From contig AP031356.1 of the NCBI GenBank assembly GCA_037833965.1, forward strand, positions 12,050,501 through 12,114,500: DNA of 64,000 bases, given 5' to 3'. Position numbers and translations under genes: made by a program. Under the pieces are notes generated by a model. That model ran no database searches. It had not been told where the DNA came from and saw nothing but the letters and a program-made list of their open reading frames with translations. Positions within the stretch are counted from its first letter, which is position 1, and each line of letters starts with the position of its first letter. The stretch is from Marchantia polymorpha subsp. ruderalis (taxonomy: Eukaryota > Streptophyta > Marchantiopsida > Marchantiales > Marchantiaceae). Positions 28,666 through 39,366 of the stretch are shown piece by piece.

Positions 28666-28981
28666 GCATAGGACTTCATTTTCACCTCAAGAGTTTCAAC
28701 CACTTCATGCAAAGCAGGAGTAGTAACAGTAGAAGCTTGAGAATGGTAAATGGTAAATGGTAAATAGATCAAGAACCAACCTTGTCTTGAATGTCCTCAA
28801 CAGATCCAGAGATTTGGAGCATGATCTTCTCAAAACTTTTGTGAGAAATCTTCAACTCCCTGATTTCATTCTTTGCAGCAGTCAAAGCAACATTTTGTGC
28901 CTTGAATTCTTGGCGTAGCACTTTCAATTCCTCCAAAACCGTTTGCACAAGATTGAGAAGTTTGTTTTCAGAATCCATCAT
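28666..28981 (-). mobile_element. LINE-A ORF1 N-terminal fragment
   Basis: Minus strand, ATG at 28981 (MMDSENKLL) to about residue 95, interrupted at 28744-28772 by a tail insertion. No monomer upstream: at 28982 it joins LINE-B2 directly. Confidence 0.85.
28744..28772 (-). mobile_element. 29-bp LINE insertion: tail plus 8 nt
   Basis: Three heptamers followed by TAGATCAA only, with GAA duplicated on each side (28741-28743, 28773-28775). Shows truncation within 8 nt of the tail. Confidence 0.8.
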
Positions 28982-28983
28982 GC

Positions 28984-29978
28984 AGCAATTTGAGCAATTC
29001 TATGAGCTGTAAACTAGCGGTATGCGAATCTGGACTCCATATGGTGTGAGTCAAAAGATCTTGTAGATGTTCTGCATAAAGGTCTCTTTTACAAGGATCT
29101 AAGCGAAACTTGGGAGAAGCTAAAAGATATTGGCGAGGTGAAGTAGAGATTGATTTTGACATTGAAAGTGTGAACAAAAGAGGTGCATGATCTGATTCAG
29201 GTTGAGGATCCAAAACATCAAAATTGGAGATCAGAGAGGTACTAACCAAGGAAGACAAGAGAAAATCTATTGTGCTAGCACCGGTAGAGGAAAAACAAGT
29301 ATTGGACTGAGAGTTGGGAAAGCGAGAGGTTCCATTGAGAACCTTCAAGTTACAAGTGGCTCCAAATGTCAAAAAGTGTTCTGTCAAAGAGTTTGTGGAA
29401 GGATCAAAAGAGGTTCTAGACCACAAGCTATCGTAAATTTCTTCAAACATAGAAGAAGCCAAGGGATCACTAAATTGAGTAAATTGAGCACAACGTATAC
29501 GAGCATTGAAATCTCCAGCAAGAAAGACATCCCCTTTACTTTGGAATCTAAGAACATCTTCAATAAGCCGATGGAATGGTTCACTTCGGTTGCAAAAGCG
29601 TGTTGAGTAGATACCCATGGACAATGGTGCAAAATAACAAATTGCCAAATAGCAATAAGATCCTCCAACCACCCCGAGACGTAGCCAATGATACTGTCCA
29701 CCAACATCTTGAGCTTCTAGATGTATGAGAGGTAGAAGATGAGACCTGATGAAAGTAGCAATACCTCCTTGACCCCTTCCCGCATGTTGTCTTCTCTGGT
29801 TCCATGTCGACCCCACCAAGGTAAACCCTTCCAACTCAGCAATAGTATTGCTTTCATGTTCCCAAGTCTCCACAATGTTGATGACGTCAGCCATCTTCCA
29901 AATCGGAGCAGCACTCACATACTTTGTTGTTGAAAGTCCTCGGATATTCCACACCAACACCCTTATCTTCTCGGATTG
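28984..29978 (-). pseudogene. LINE-B2 ORF2, endonuclease part
   Basis: VWNIRGLSTTKYVS, VETWEHES, LAGDFNARI and SDHAPLLF all present. The frame is open to the truncation in the linker (SLQLIELLK). As in B1 there is no ATG before VWNIRG. Retains the normal GDFNARI that B1 lacks. Confidence 0.85.
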
Positions 29979-30734
29979 CTATGTTGACGACACCCTCCTC
30001 CTCTGAGTAACGATTGCTCTCCCATCGTGTAAATAAGCAACAAAACCCGATTCTTGAGCCTCTTTTACCTTCGCAAGCTCCTTTCTCCTAACTTCCACTT
30101 GTAGAGGAGTCAGATCAGGATCCAACCATATTCTACGTCCCTTTAACATAGCCTTATTAGCCAAGGCAACATCACGTTGAGTTTGATTGACAAACTTCAC
30201 TATAATACCACGAGGTTGAGCTCCCTTGTTTCCAATACGAAAAGCTTGAGCCAATTCCGCATTGGACACCTGAAGTGTTTCATCCAAAAACTTGGTGACA
30301 ACACTCTTGACATCTTCATTCTCTATTTCAGGTAAACCTGAAATTCTCACATTCTTCCTACGTGCAAGCTGGTTGGACTTTTCAATCTCTTGTTCTTGAC
30401 AAAAAGAGATTTGAGCAGCCTTTGTAGCTTCAGCGTAGGATTTGATCTTCAAATCTAAGCTTTCGACCACCTCATGCAATCTAGGACTATCCGCACTTGT
30501 CATCTGAGAGCATACCTTCCCTTGGATGTCATCCACAGATTTAGATACATCCCACATCACACCCACACTATCCTTGAACACCTTCTCCACGTTCTTCTGT
30601 GATCCCTTCAACTCTCGAATTTGATTATGTGCGAGAGTTAAAGCAGCCTGTTGCATCTTGAATTCATGTCGAAGTTCCTTCAATTCTTCGAAAATTGTTT
30701 GCAGAAGCTGAAAAATATCGTCTTGAGAAGCCAT
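29979..30734 (-). CDS. LINE-B2 ORF1 protein
   Basis: 251 codons, open, one residue different from LINE-B1 ORF1 (SADSPRLHE against SANSPRLHE). Coiled coil, RRM-like and C-terminal domains as in B1. Ends RRRVSST then TAG CAA TCC. Proximal monomers lie directly upstream, which fixes the start. Confidence 0.9.
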   Translation of the reverse strand: MASQDDIFQLLQTIFEELKELRHEFKMQQAALTLAHNQIRELKGSQKNVEKVFKDSVGVMWDVSKSVDDIQGKVCSQMTSADSPRLHEVVESLDLKIKSYAEATKAAQISFCQEQEIEKSNQLARRKNVRISGLPEIENEDVKSVVTKFLDETLQVSNAELAQAFRIGNKGAQPRGIIVKFVNQTQRDVALANKAMLKGRRIWLDPDLTPLQVEVRRKELAKVKEAQESGFVAYLHDGRAIVTQRRRVSST

Positions 30735-31633
30735 GTCGTATCAACTTCCGTATCAACCGAAACACTCTAAATTCTAGGTCAAAACACCAAAAAATATCGT
30801 AACTTCTCACTCAAGCCTCCATGCACCTTCAAACTTAATGAGCTTCTGCCGAATATCAATCACCAAGTCCTCAAAAATTTTCAGCCTCAGATCATGCTTT
30901 GTCAAAAAGATAAAAATGTCTGAACATTTTTGTGACCACCTGAACACTCAAAACAAAAAGTCGAAACTCCAAATGGGCTGTAACTTCTGACTCAAGCGTC
31001 CGTCCACCTTCACACTTTTTATGCTACTGCAAAATATTGATCTCCAAGTCCCTAAAAATTTTCAGCCTCAGATCATGCTTTGTCAAAAAGATAAAAATGT
31101 CTGAACATTTTTGTGACCACCGGAACACTCGAAACAAAAAGTCGAAACTCCAAATGGGCTGTAACTTCTGACTCAAGCGTCCATTCACCTTCAAACTTTT
31201 TATGCTACTGCCAAATATTGATCTCCAAGTCCCCAAACATTTTCAGCCTCAGATCATGCTTCGTCAAAAAAATAAAAATGTCTGAACATTTTTGTGACCA
31301 CCGGAACACTCGAAACAAAAAGTCGAAACTCCAAATGGGCTGTAACTTCTGACTCTAGCGTCCATTCACCTTCAAACTTTTTATGCTACTGCCCAATATT
31401 GATCTCCAAGTCCTCAAACATTTTCAGCCTCAGATCATGCTTCGTCAAAAAAAAAAAAATGTCTGAACATTTTTGTGACCACCGGAACACTCGAAACAAA
31501 AAGTCGAAACTCCAAATGGGCTGTAACTTCTGACTCAAGCGTCCGTTCAGCTTCAAACTTTTTATGCTACTGCCAAATATTGATCTCCAAGTCCCCAAAA
31601 ATTTTCAGCCTTAGATCATGCTTTGTCGAAAAG
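30735..31633 (-). repeat. LINE-B2 proximal 5' monomers, 181 bp x ~5
   Basis: Landmark AAAATGTCTGAACATTTTTG near 30915, 31096, 31278, 31459. Cut at GTCGAAAAG (31633) by the LINE 3'-end array. Confidence 0.85.
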
Positions 31634-32813
31634 AAACACAATACAAACAATCCAACTCCAAACTAGGAGAGAACCAAAAGAACCCCCTAGCTAGTGCCCA
31701 AATCACTAGAACGGTAACTAATAATATCTCTAATGTAACAACTTAATCATAGGGCTCGAGTTGAAGCAGAGAAAAGAAATTCTCGACATCAACTTTATGC
31801 GCCACTCGAATCTCTACATACCTAGAACAAGTAAGAAATACATGCTCTTCATCCTCAACTTTTCTTCCATCACATAGCCTACAAATACGTTCACTCCTAT
31901 CAATGTTCAACCAACGCCCTTCTTCAATCCCAAGATTATGAGATCCAGTTCTATGTCTAGCAATAATATGACATAAAGAAGTAGATATCTCTGCAAGTAA
32001 ATGGTAAATGGTAAATAGATCAAGCCCGTGGGACCCAAAGGGTCAAAAGGCTAAAAAACACAATACAAACAATCCAACTCCAAACTAGGAGAGAACCAAA
32101 AGAACCCCCTAGCTAGTGCCCAAATCACTAGAACGGTAACTAATAATATCTCTAATGTAACAACTTAATCATAGGGCTCGAGTTGAAGCAGAGAAAAGAA
32201 ATTCTCGACATCAACTTTATGCGCCACTCGAATCTCTACATACCTAGAACAAGTAAGAAATACATGCTCTTCATCCTCAACTTTTCTTCCATCACATAGC
32301 CTACAAATACGTTCACTCCTATCAATGTTCAACCAACGCCCTTCTTCAATCCCAAGATTATGAGATCCAGTTCTATGTCTAGCAATAATATGACATAAAG
32401 AAGTAGATATCTCTGCAAGTAAATGGTAAATGGTAAATAGATCAAGCCCGTGGGACCCAAAGGGTCAAAAGGCTAAAAAACACAATACAAACAATCCAAC
32501 TCCAAACTAGGAGAGAACCAAAAGAACCCCCTAGCTAGTGCCCAAATCACTAGAACGGTAACTAATAATATCTCTAATGTAACAACTTAATCATAGGGCT
32601 CGAGTTGAAGCAGAGAAAAGAAATTCTTGACATCAACTTTATGCGCCACTCGAATCTCTACATACCTAGAACAAGTAAGAAATACATGCTCTTCATCCTC
32701 AACTTTTCTTCCATCACATAGCCTACAAATACGTTCACTCCTATCAATGTTCAACCAACGCCCTTCTTCAATCCCAAGACTATGAGATCTAGTTCTATGT
32801 CTAGCAATAATAT
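31634..32813 (-). repeat. Tandem array of LINE-A 3' ends, 423-bp unit x ~2.8
   Basis: Three head-to-tail copies of the LINE-A terminal region (ORF2 end, 3' UTR, hairpin, tail), with ACACAATACAAAC at ~31636, 32059 and 32482. Units share private variants (CCCAAATCACTAG, AACTTAATCATAGGG) and an identical junction CTGCAAGTAAATGG, so they arose by tandem duplication of one truncated copy. Confidence 0.85.
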
Positions 32814-33040
32814 GAAGATAAGGGTGTTGGTGTGGAATATCCGAGGACTTTCAACAGATTTGGAGATTTAATGGGCTTGTTCTAGACGGCCGAGCGCACA
32901 TACCTGCAAAGTTTCAGCCCCAACGGAGCTACTGTCAAGAAGTTGTCATTTCGAAACTTTGAGTTTAGGGATTTGAGCATGAATCTTGCGGCGGCCATAT
33001 CTTCTTGCTGGAGTGTCAACAGGAGCTGAGATTTGGTAAG
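32814..33040 (+). mobile_element. LINE-B ORF2 start fused to a LINE-A monomer
   Basis: 32816-32855 matches the LINE-B ORF2 start (TGTGGAATATCCGAGG). 32856-33040 is one LINE-A monomer with several substitutions (GACGGCCGAGCGCACATACC). Both junctions lack tail sequence. Confidence 0.75.
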
Positions 33041-35624
33041 CATGCACCTTCAAACTTGATGAGCTTCTGCCGAATATCAATCTCCAAGTCCTCAAAAATT
33101 TTCAGCCTCAGATCATGTTTTGTCGAAAAGATAAAAATGTCTGAACATTTTTGTGACCACCTGAACACTCGAAACAAAAAGTCGAAACTCCAAATGGGCT
33201 GTAACTTCTGACTTAAGCTTCCGTTCACCTTCAAACTTTTTATGCTACTGCCAAATATTGATCTCCAAGTCCCCAAAAATTTTCAGCCTCAGATCATGCT
33301 TCGTCGAAAAGATAAAAATGTCTGAACATTTTTGTGACCACCGGAACACTCGAAACAAAAAATCGAAACTCCAAATGGTCTGTAACTTCTGACTCAAGCG
33401 TCCGTTTACCTTCAAACTTTTTATGCTACTGCCAAATATTGATCTCCAAGTCCCCAAACATTTTCAGCCTCAGATCATGCTTCGTCAAAAAGATAAAAAT
33501 GTCTGAACATTTTTGTGACTCTTAGAACACTCAAAACAAAAAGTCAAAACTCCAAATGGGCTGTTACTTCTGATTCAAGCGTCCATTCACCTTCAAACGT
33601 TTTCTGCTTATGCTGAATATTAATCTCCAAGTCCTCAAAAATTTTTAGCCTCAGATCATGCTTCGTCGAAAAGATAAAAATGTCTGAACATTTTTGTGAC
33701 TCTCGAAACACTCAAAACAAAAAGTCGAAACTCCAAATGGGCTGTTATTTCTGATTCAAGCATCCATTCATCTTCAAACTTTTTCTGCTTCTGCCGAATA
33801 TTAATCTCCAAGTCATTAAAAAGTTTTAGCCTCAGATCATGCTTCGTCGAAAAGATAAAAATGTCTGACATTTTTGTGACCACCGGAACACTCGAAACAA
33901 AAAGTCGAAACTCCAAATGGGCTGTAACTTCTGACTCAAGCTTCCGTTCACCTTCAAACTTTTTATGCTACTACCGAATATTGATCTCCAAGTCCCCAAA
34001 AATTTTCAGCCTCAGATCATGCTTCGTCAAAAAGATAAAAATGTCTGAACATTTTTGTGACCACCGGAACACTCGAAACAAAAAGTCAAAACTCCAAATG
34101 GGCTGTTACTTCTGATTCAAGCGTCCGTTCACCTTCAAACTTTTTATGCTACTGCCGAATATTGATCTCCAAGTCCCAAAAAAATTTCAGTCTCAGATCA
34201 TGCTTCGTCGAAAAGATAAAAATGTCTGAACATTTTTGTGACCACCGGAACACTCGAAACAAAAAGTTAAAACTCAAAATGGGCTTTAACTTCTGACTCA
34301 AGCTTCCGTTCACCTTCAAACTTTTTATGCTACTGCCGAATATTGATCATCAAATCCCCAAAAATTTTCAGCCTCAGATCATACTTCGTCAAAAAGATAA
34401 AAATGTCTGAACATTTTTGTGACCTCCGGAACACTCGAAACAAAAAGTCGAAACTCCAAATGGGCTGTGACTTCTGACTCAAGCGTCCGTTCACCTTCAA
34501 ACTTTTTATGCTACTGCCGAATATTGACCTCCAAGTCCTCAAAAATTTTCAGTCTCAGATCATGCTTCGTCAAAAAGATAAAAATGTCTGAACATTTTTG
34601 TGACCACCGGAACACTCGAAACAAAAAGTCGAAACTCCAAATGGGCTGTAACTTCTGACTCAAGCGTCTGTTCACCTTCAAACTTTTTATGCTACTACTG
34701 AATATTGATCTCCAAGTTCTAAAAAAATTTCAGCCTCAGATCATACTTCGTCAAAAAGATAAAAATGTCTGAACATTTTTGTGACCACGTGAAAACACTC
34801 ACAATTGACACTCTTCGCTGAAGAAATTCGTGAACTTTGGCGTCCCAACTCCAAAATGCGTCAAATTTTGCAGGCTGGAGGACGCTACCGAACTCCACGC
34901 CCCTGCAAATTTTCAGCTTCCGTGGACACTCAAACGCGAAGAAACAATCTCTGCAAGAAACGATATCAACCCCAACACTCGAAAACTCCAACTCGAAACT
35001 TGAGAAATCCGTGAACTTCGGCGGCCCAACTCTAAAATGCGTGAAATTTTGCAGGCTGGAGCGCGCTACCCAACTCCACGCCCCTGCAAATTTTCAGCTT
35101 CCGTGGACACTCAAACGCGAAGAAACGATCTCTGCAAGAAACGATCTCGACCCCAACACTCGAAAACTCCAACTCGAAACTTGAGAAATCCGTGAACTTC
35201 GGCGGCCCAACTCCAAAATGCGTCAAATTTTGCAGGCTGGGGCGCGCTACCGAACTCCACGCCCCTGCAAATTTTCAGATTCCGTGGACACTCAAACACG
35301 AAGAAACAATCTCTGCAAGAAACGATCTCGACCCCAACACTCGAAAACTCCAACTCCAAACTTGAGAAATCCGTGAACTTCGGCGTCGCAAATCCAAAAT
35401 GCGTCAAATTTTGCAGGCTCGAGCGCGCTATCGAACTCCACGCCCCTGCAAATTTTCAGCTTCCGTGGACACTCAGACGCGAAGAAACTATCTCTGCAAG
35501 AAACGATCTCGACCCCAACACTCGAAAACTCCAACTCGAAACTTGAGAAATCCGTGAACTTCGGCGTCGCAAATCCAAAATGCGTGAAATTTTGCAGGCT
35601 GGAGCGCGCTACCGAACTCCACGC
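33041..35624 (-). repeat. Orphan LINE-B 5' monomer array (proximal then distal)
   Basis: 33041-~34790 holds ~9.7 proximal 181-bp units starting with the ORF1-adjacent one (CATGCACCTTCAAACTTGATG). At ~34790 the array switches to distal units (GAAATTTTGCAGGCT-like, ~4.6 units) to 35624. The switch sequence (GTGACCACGTGAAA then CAATTGACAC) is the same as in LINE-B1 (~16010) and B3 (~53480). No ORF1 is attached. Several units here are more diverged than in B1. Confidence 0.85.
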
Positions 35625-36316
35625 TTGATTGCAAGCAAGCGAGGGCGAGATCACTTGATAAATCCTTGGATCTTCACAATCGGTTGATTATGACAAGACT
35701 TTACAAAGACTTGGTGAAGTCCAAGAAACGAGCATTTTTGAGGCAGAAGCAAGAGTGCTTGACAAAGGAGCTCTTGGAGAATCCCAAATCCTTTTGGAGG
35801 CGGTTGGCAGTACGATCTTCTAAACCTACTCTTGATCCCAAGTCTTTGATTTCTTTTGCTGAAAAGCTTTATTTCTTTCCCAATGTTGCATCTATGCCAC
35901 ATTGTGAAGGAAATCCAGGCTTATTTTCAGAAGTTGAAGTGATGACTCAACTCAGACAATTGGCAAATGGTAAATGTGAGGATTTGGATGGGCTTTCCAT
36001 TGAACTTCTCAAGTGGGGAGGAGATGCTATTGGGCCTATACTCACGAAAGTGTTAGAGGATGCTGCTATTCATGGCTTTCCTTCATCTTGGTCTCTACGG
36101 AAGATTGTTCCTATTCACAAATCTGGGAGCAAGGCCTTGGTGACAAATTATCGCACTATCATGGTGGTTAGTATTTTTGCCAAGTTATTTGGCAAATTGG
36201 TGGAGTCAAAGTTGAGCACATGGGCTGAATCTTGTCAGAAGAGAGCGCGGTTCCAAGCTGGTTTTTGTCCTACATTCAACACTATAGACCATATCTTGGT
36301 TTTACGTGTTCTATGT
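35625..36316 (+). mobile_element. LINE-A RT fragment
   Basis: Linker to the RT N-terminal motifs (DLHNRLIMTRLYKDLV to NTIDHILVLRVL). Open. Carries MVVSIF and QAGFCP changes in RT motifs. Lacks both element ends. Confidence 0.85.
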
Positions 36317-36356
36317 TTTACGTGTTCTATGTCTCTATGTTCTATGTTCTATGTTA
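36317..36356. other. Stuttered filler at a LINE-A/LINE-B junction
   Basis: Iterations of TTCTATG and TTTTACGTGTTCTATG copied from the adjacent LINE-A end. Looks like slippage during cDNA synthesis or end joining. Confidence 0.6.
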
Positions 36357-37973
36357 TGTAGTGTTTTTGCCAAGTTGTTTGGGAAGTTGGTAGAATCGAA
36401 GTTGAGCACATGGATAGAGGATTTTCAAAAGAGAGCAAAGACCCAAGCCGGTTTTCGTCCTACATACAACACTATTGACCATATTTTGGCCTTACGTGTT
36501 TTATGGGAGAAATCCAAGGGCAATGGGAAAGCTTTATTTTGTGCCTTCATCGATTTGAAGAAAGCTTTTGATACTGTTCCTCGAAAGCTTTTATGGGAAA
36601 GACTACAAGACATTGGAGTACCGGCTAATCTACTCGGAGCTGTGGCCACTTTATACACTTAAGTTCGAGCTAAGATTGATGCCTCTCAGCCTCAAGAGAT
36701 CTCGAGCACCATTGGAGTTATTCAAGGTTGTACTCTCTCTCCTACTCTATTCGGAATATTCATAGATGATATAGAAAGGTGGTTAGATGATTGTGAGACT
36801 GAAGGAGTCAAACTTGGAGACTTTGTGATCAAAGCTCTGTTGTATGCAGATGATATCATATTACTAGCACGTGATGCAATTAGTTTCCAGAAACACCTTG
36901 ATACTTTGGCTAGCTTTTGTACTCGAAATCAGATGGAGGTCAATCTGGAAAAATCAAAGATCATTCTTGTGGGCACTAGATCCAAGTTCTTTCTCTTTTA
37001 CAAGGGACTAGAATTGGAACAAGTTAAGAGTTACAAATATTTAGGCATTGATTTTTCTCAGAATTATAGTTGGGCACTTTGTGTACAAAAGAGAGTAGAA
37101 GCTGGTTACAAAGCTCTATATTCATTGTTAAATCGATGTAGAAGAGCTCATCTAGTATCTTGGAGTCTTAGGAAATTTTTATTTAGGAGTTTAGTGTTGC
37201 CGGTGGTTCTATATGGGACACAAGTGTGGGGTCCTGGCAGTAAGAAGACAAGTTGGGAGCGTGTGGAGAGGGTGCAAAAGATCTTCTTACAAGAAGAGTT
37301 AGGTGTAAGGAACCAAACTCCTTATGCTATTCTTCTTGCGGAAACCGGTTGTCTACCTCCTGAGGCTGAAGCTCTCTACTTGATCATCACTTATATTAGA
37401 AGGGTGAGATCTCTTGATGCTTCTCGACTTCCTCTTCATGCTTTGCGTGCCACACGTTCCAAGGGATGGTTTGCAGATGTGATGACTTGGTCTTTGAGGT
37501 GGAATGTGACGGAATTGGATTGGGATCTTCAACCTATGGCCCTTCGCGAGCGTATTAAGGAGGAGTTTCTCAACATCATTTGGAGGAGAGGAGGCACTTA
37601 AATGCAGTTTTATCAACTTCATGTGAATCCTATGCTTATTTATTGTGAGCAAGGGTACCTTGTTGCAGAGATTGCTACATCTTTACGTCATATTATTGCC
37701 AGGCATAGAACAGGATCTCATAGGCTTGGAATTGAGGAAGGACGTTGGTTGAATATTGATAGGAGTGAACGGATTTGTACGCTATGTGATGGGAGAAATG
37801 TTGAGGATGAAGAGCATGTGTTTATTACTTGTACTAGATATATAGAGATTCGAGTAGCGCATAAAGTTGATGTCGAGAATTTCTTTTCTCTGCTTCAACT
37901 TGAGCCTTATGATTTAGGTTGTTACATTAGAGATATTATTAGTTACCGTTCTAGTGCTTTGGGCACTAGCTAG
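36357..37973 (+). pseudogene. LINE-B ORF2 RT and C-terminus
   Basis: Three frame segments (to 36662, 36825-37601, 37602-37973), one former reading frame broken by stops at ~36660 and 37599-37601. Knuckle ICTLC..EEHVFITC, end YRSSALGTS. Confidence 0.8.
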
Positions 37974-38080
37974 GGGGTTCTTTTGGTTCTCTCCTAGTTT
38001 GGAGTTGGATTGTTTGTATTGTGTTTTTTAGACTTTTGACCCTTTGGGTCCCACGGGCTTGATCTATTTACCATTTACCA
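36357..38080 (+). mobile_element. LINE-B copy, 5'-truncated, with tail
   Basis: From RT motif SVFAKLFGKLVESKL to the tail. In-frame TAA codons at ~36660 and 37599-37601 (the latter shared with the copy at 44371-45745) and altered positions (GCTLSPT for GCPLSPT) make it inactive. YADD is present. Confidence 0.85.
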
Positions 38081-39255
38081 TATGGGAGAAATCCAAGGGT
38101 AATGGAAAAGCTTTGTTTTGTGCCTTCATTGATTTCAAGAAAGCTTTTGACACAGTACCTCGTGAGCTTTTATGGCAAAGATTGCAAACCATTGGAGTAC
38201 CATCAGATCTCTTGGCAGCGGTGGCTGCATTATACCACTCAGTTCGGGCCAAGATCAACACTTCTCAAACCGAAGAGATTATCAGCACCATTGGAGTCAT
38301 TCAAGGTTGTCCTCTCTCTCCCACTCTCTTTGGAGTTTTCATAGATGATATAGAAAGGTGGTTGGAGGATTGTGATAGCGAAGGTGTTAAACTTGGAGGC
38401 TTTGTCATCAAAGCTCTTTTGTATGGTAAATGGTAAATGGTAAATAGATCAAGCCCGTGGGACCCAAAGAGTCAAAAGGCTAAAAAACACAAATGATGAT
38501 GCAGATGCTCATAGTATGCAGATGATGTCATATTACTAGCACGTGATGCCACTAGTTTACAGAAACACCTCGACACTTTGGCTAGCTTTTGTACTCAAAA
38601 TCAGATGGAAGTCAATTTGGAGAAGTCCAAAGTCATTCTTGTGGGCACTAGATCCAAGCTCTCTTTTTGTTACAAAGGATTAGAGTTGGAACAAGTGAAA
38701 AGTTACAAATATTTGGGCATTGATTTCTCATCTGATTATAATTGGGCACTTTGTGTGCAAAAGAGGGTAGAAGCTGGTTTCAAAGCTCTATATTCATTGC
38801 TAAATAGATGTAGAGGAGCTCATCTAGTGTCTTGGAGTCTTAGGAAATTCTTATTCAGGAGCTTAGTGTTTTCCGTTATCTTATATGGAACACAAGTGTT
38901 GGGTCCTGGTTGTAAGAAGACAGGTTGGCAGCGTTTGGAGAGGGTGCAAAAGATCTTCTTACAAGAAGAATTGGGTGTGAGGACCCAAACTTCTTATGCA
39001 ATTCTTCTTGCGGAAACACGTTGTCTAGCTCTTGAGGCTGAAGCTCTTTTTTTGACTATCACTTACGTCAAAAGAGTGAGATCTCTTGATGCTTCTCGAC
39101 TTCCTCTTGAAGCTTTGCGTGCCACACGTCCCAAGGGTTGGTTTGCAGATGTGGTGACTTGGTCTTTGAGGTGGAATGTGACGGAACTCGATTGGAATTT
39201 GCAACCTATTGCCCTACGTGAGCGTATCAAGGAGGAATTTCTCAGCATTATGTGG
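38081..39255 (+). mobile_element. LINE-A RT fragment, left arm of a 1.17-kb palindrome
   Basis: From TATGGGAGAAATCC to CATTATGTGG, with no own tail. Contains the 88-bp insertion 38426-38513, also present in the inverted right arm (40499-40586). Arms: 38085-39254 and ~39757-40931, spacer ~0.5 kb. Confidence 0.85.
38426..38513 (-). mobile_element. 88-bp LINE 3'-end insertion with filler
   Basis: Tail, hairpin (variant AAAGAGTC) and TTTTTTGTG-side UTR, followed by ~20 bp filler resembling the adjacent target (GATGATGCAGATGCTC). Duplication GTATG at 38421-38425 and 38514-38518. Same event as 40499-40586. Confidence 0.85.
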
Positions 39256-39366
39256 TAAATGGTAAATGGTAAATAGATCAAGCCCGTGGGACCCAAAGGG
39301 TCAAAAGGCTAAAAAACACAATACAAACAATCCAACCCCAAACTAGGAGAGAACCAAAAGAACCCC

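Larger units (their letters stand above)
28984..31633 (-). mobile_element. LINE-B2, 5' half only
   Basis: Proximal monomers 30735-31633, ORF1 29979-30734, TAG, and ORF2 to the linker at ~28984. The RT and 3' end are missing, so this is a rearranged piece and not a 5'-truncated insertion. Confidence 0.85.
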
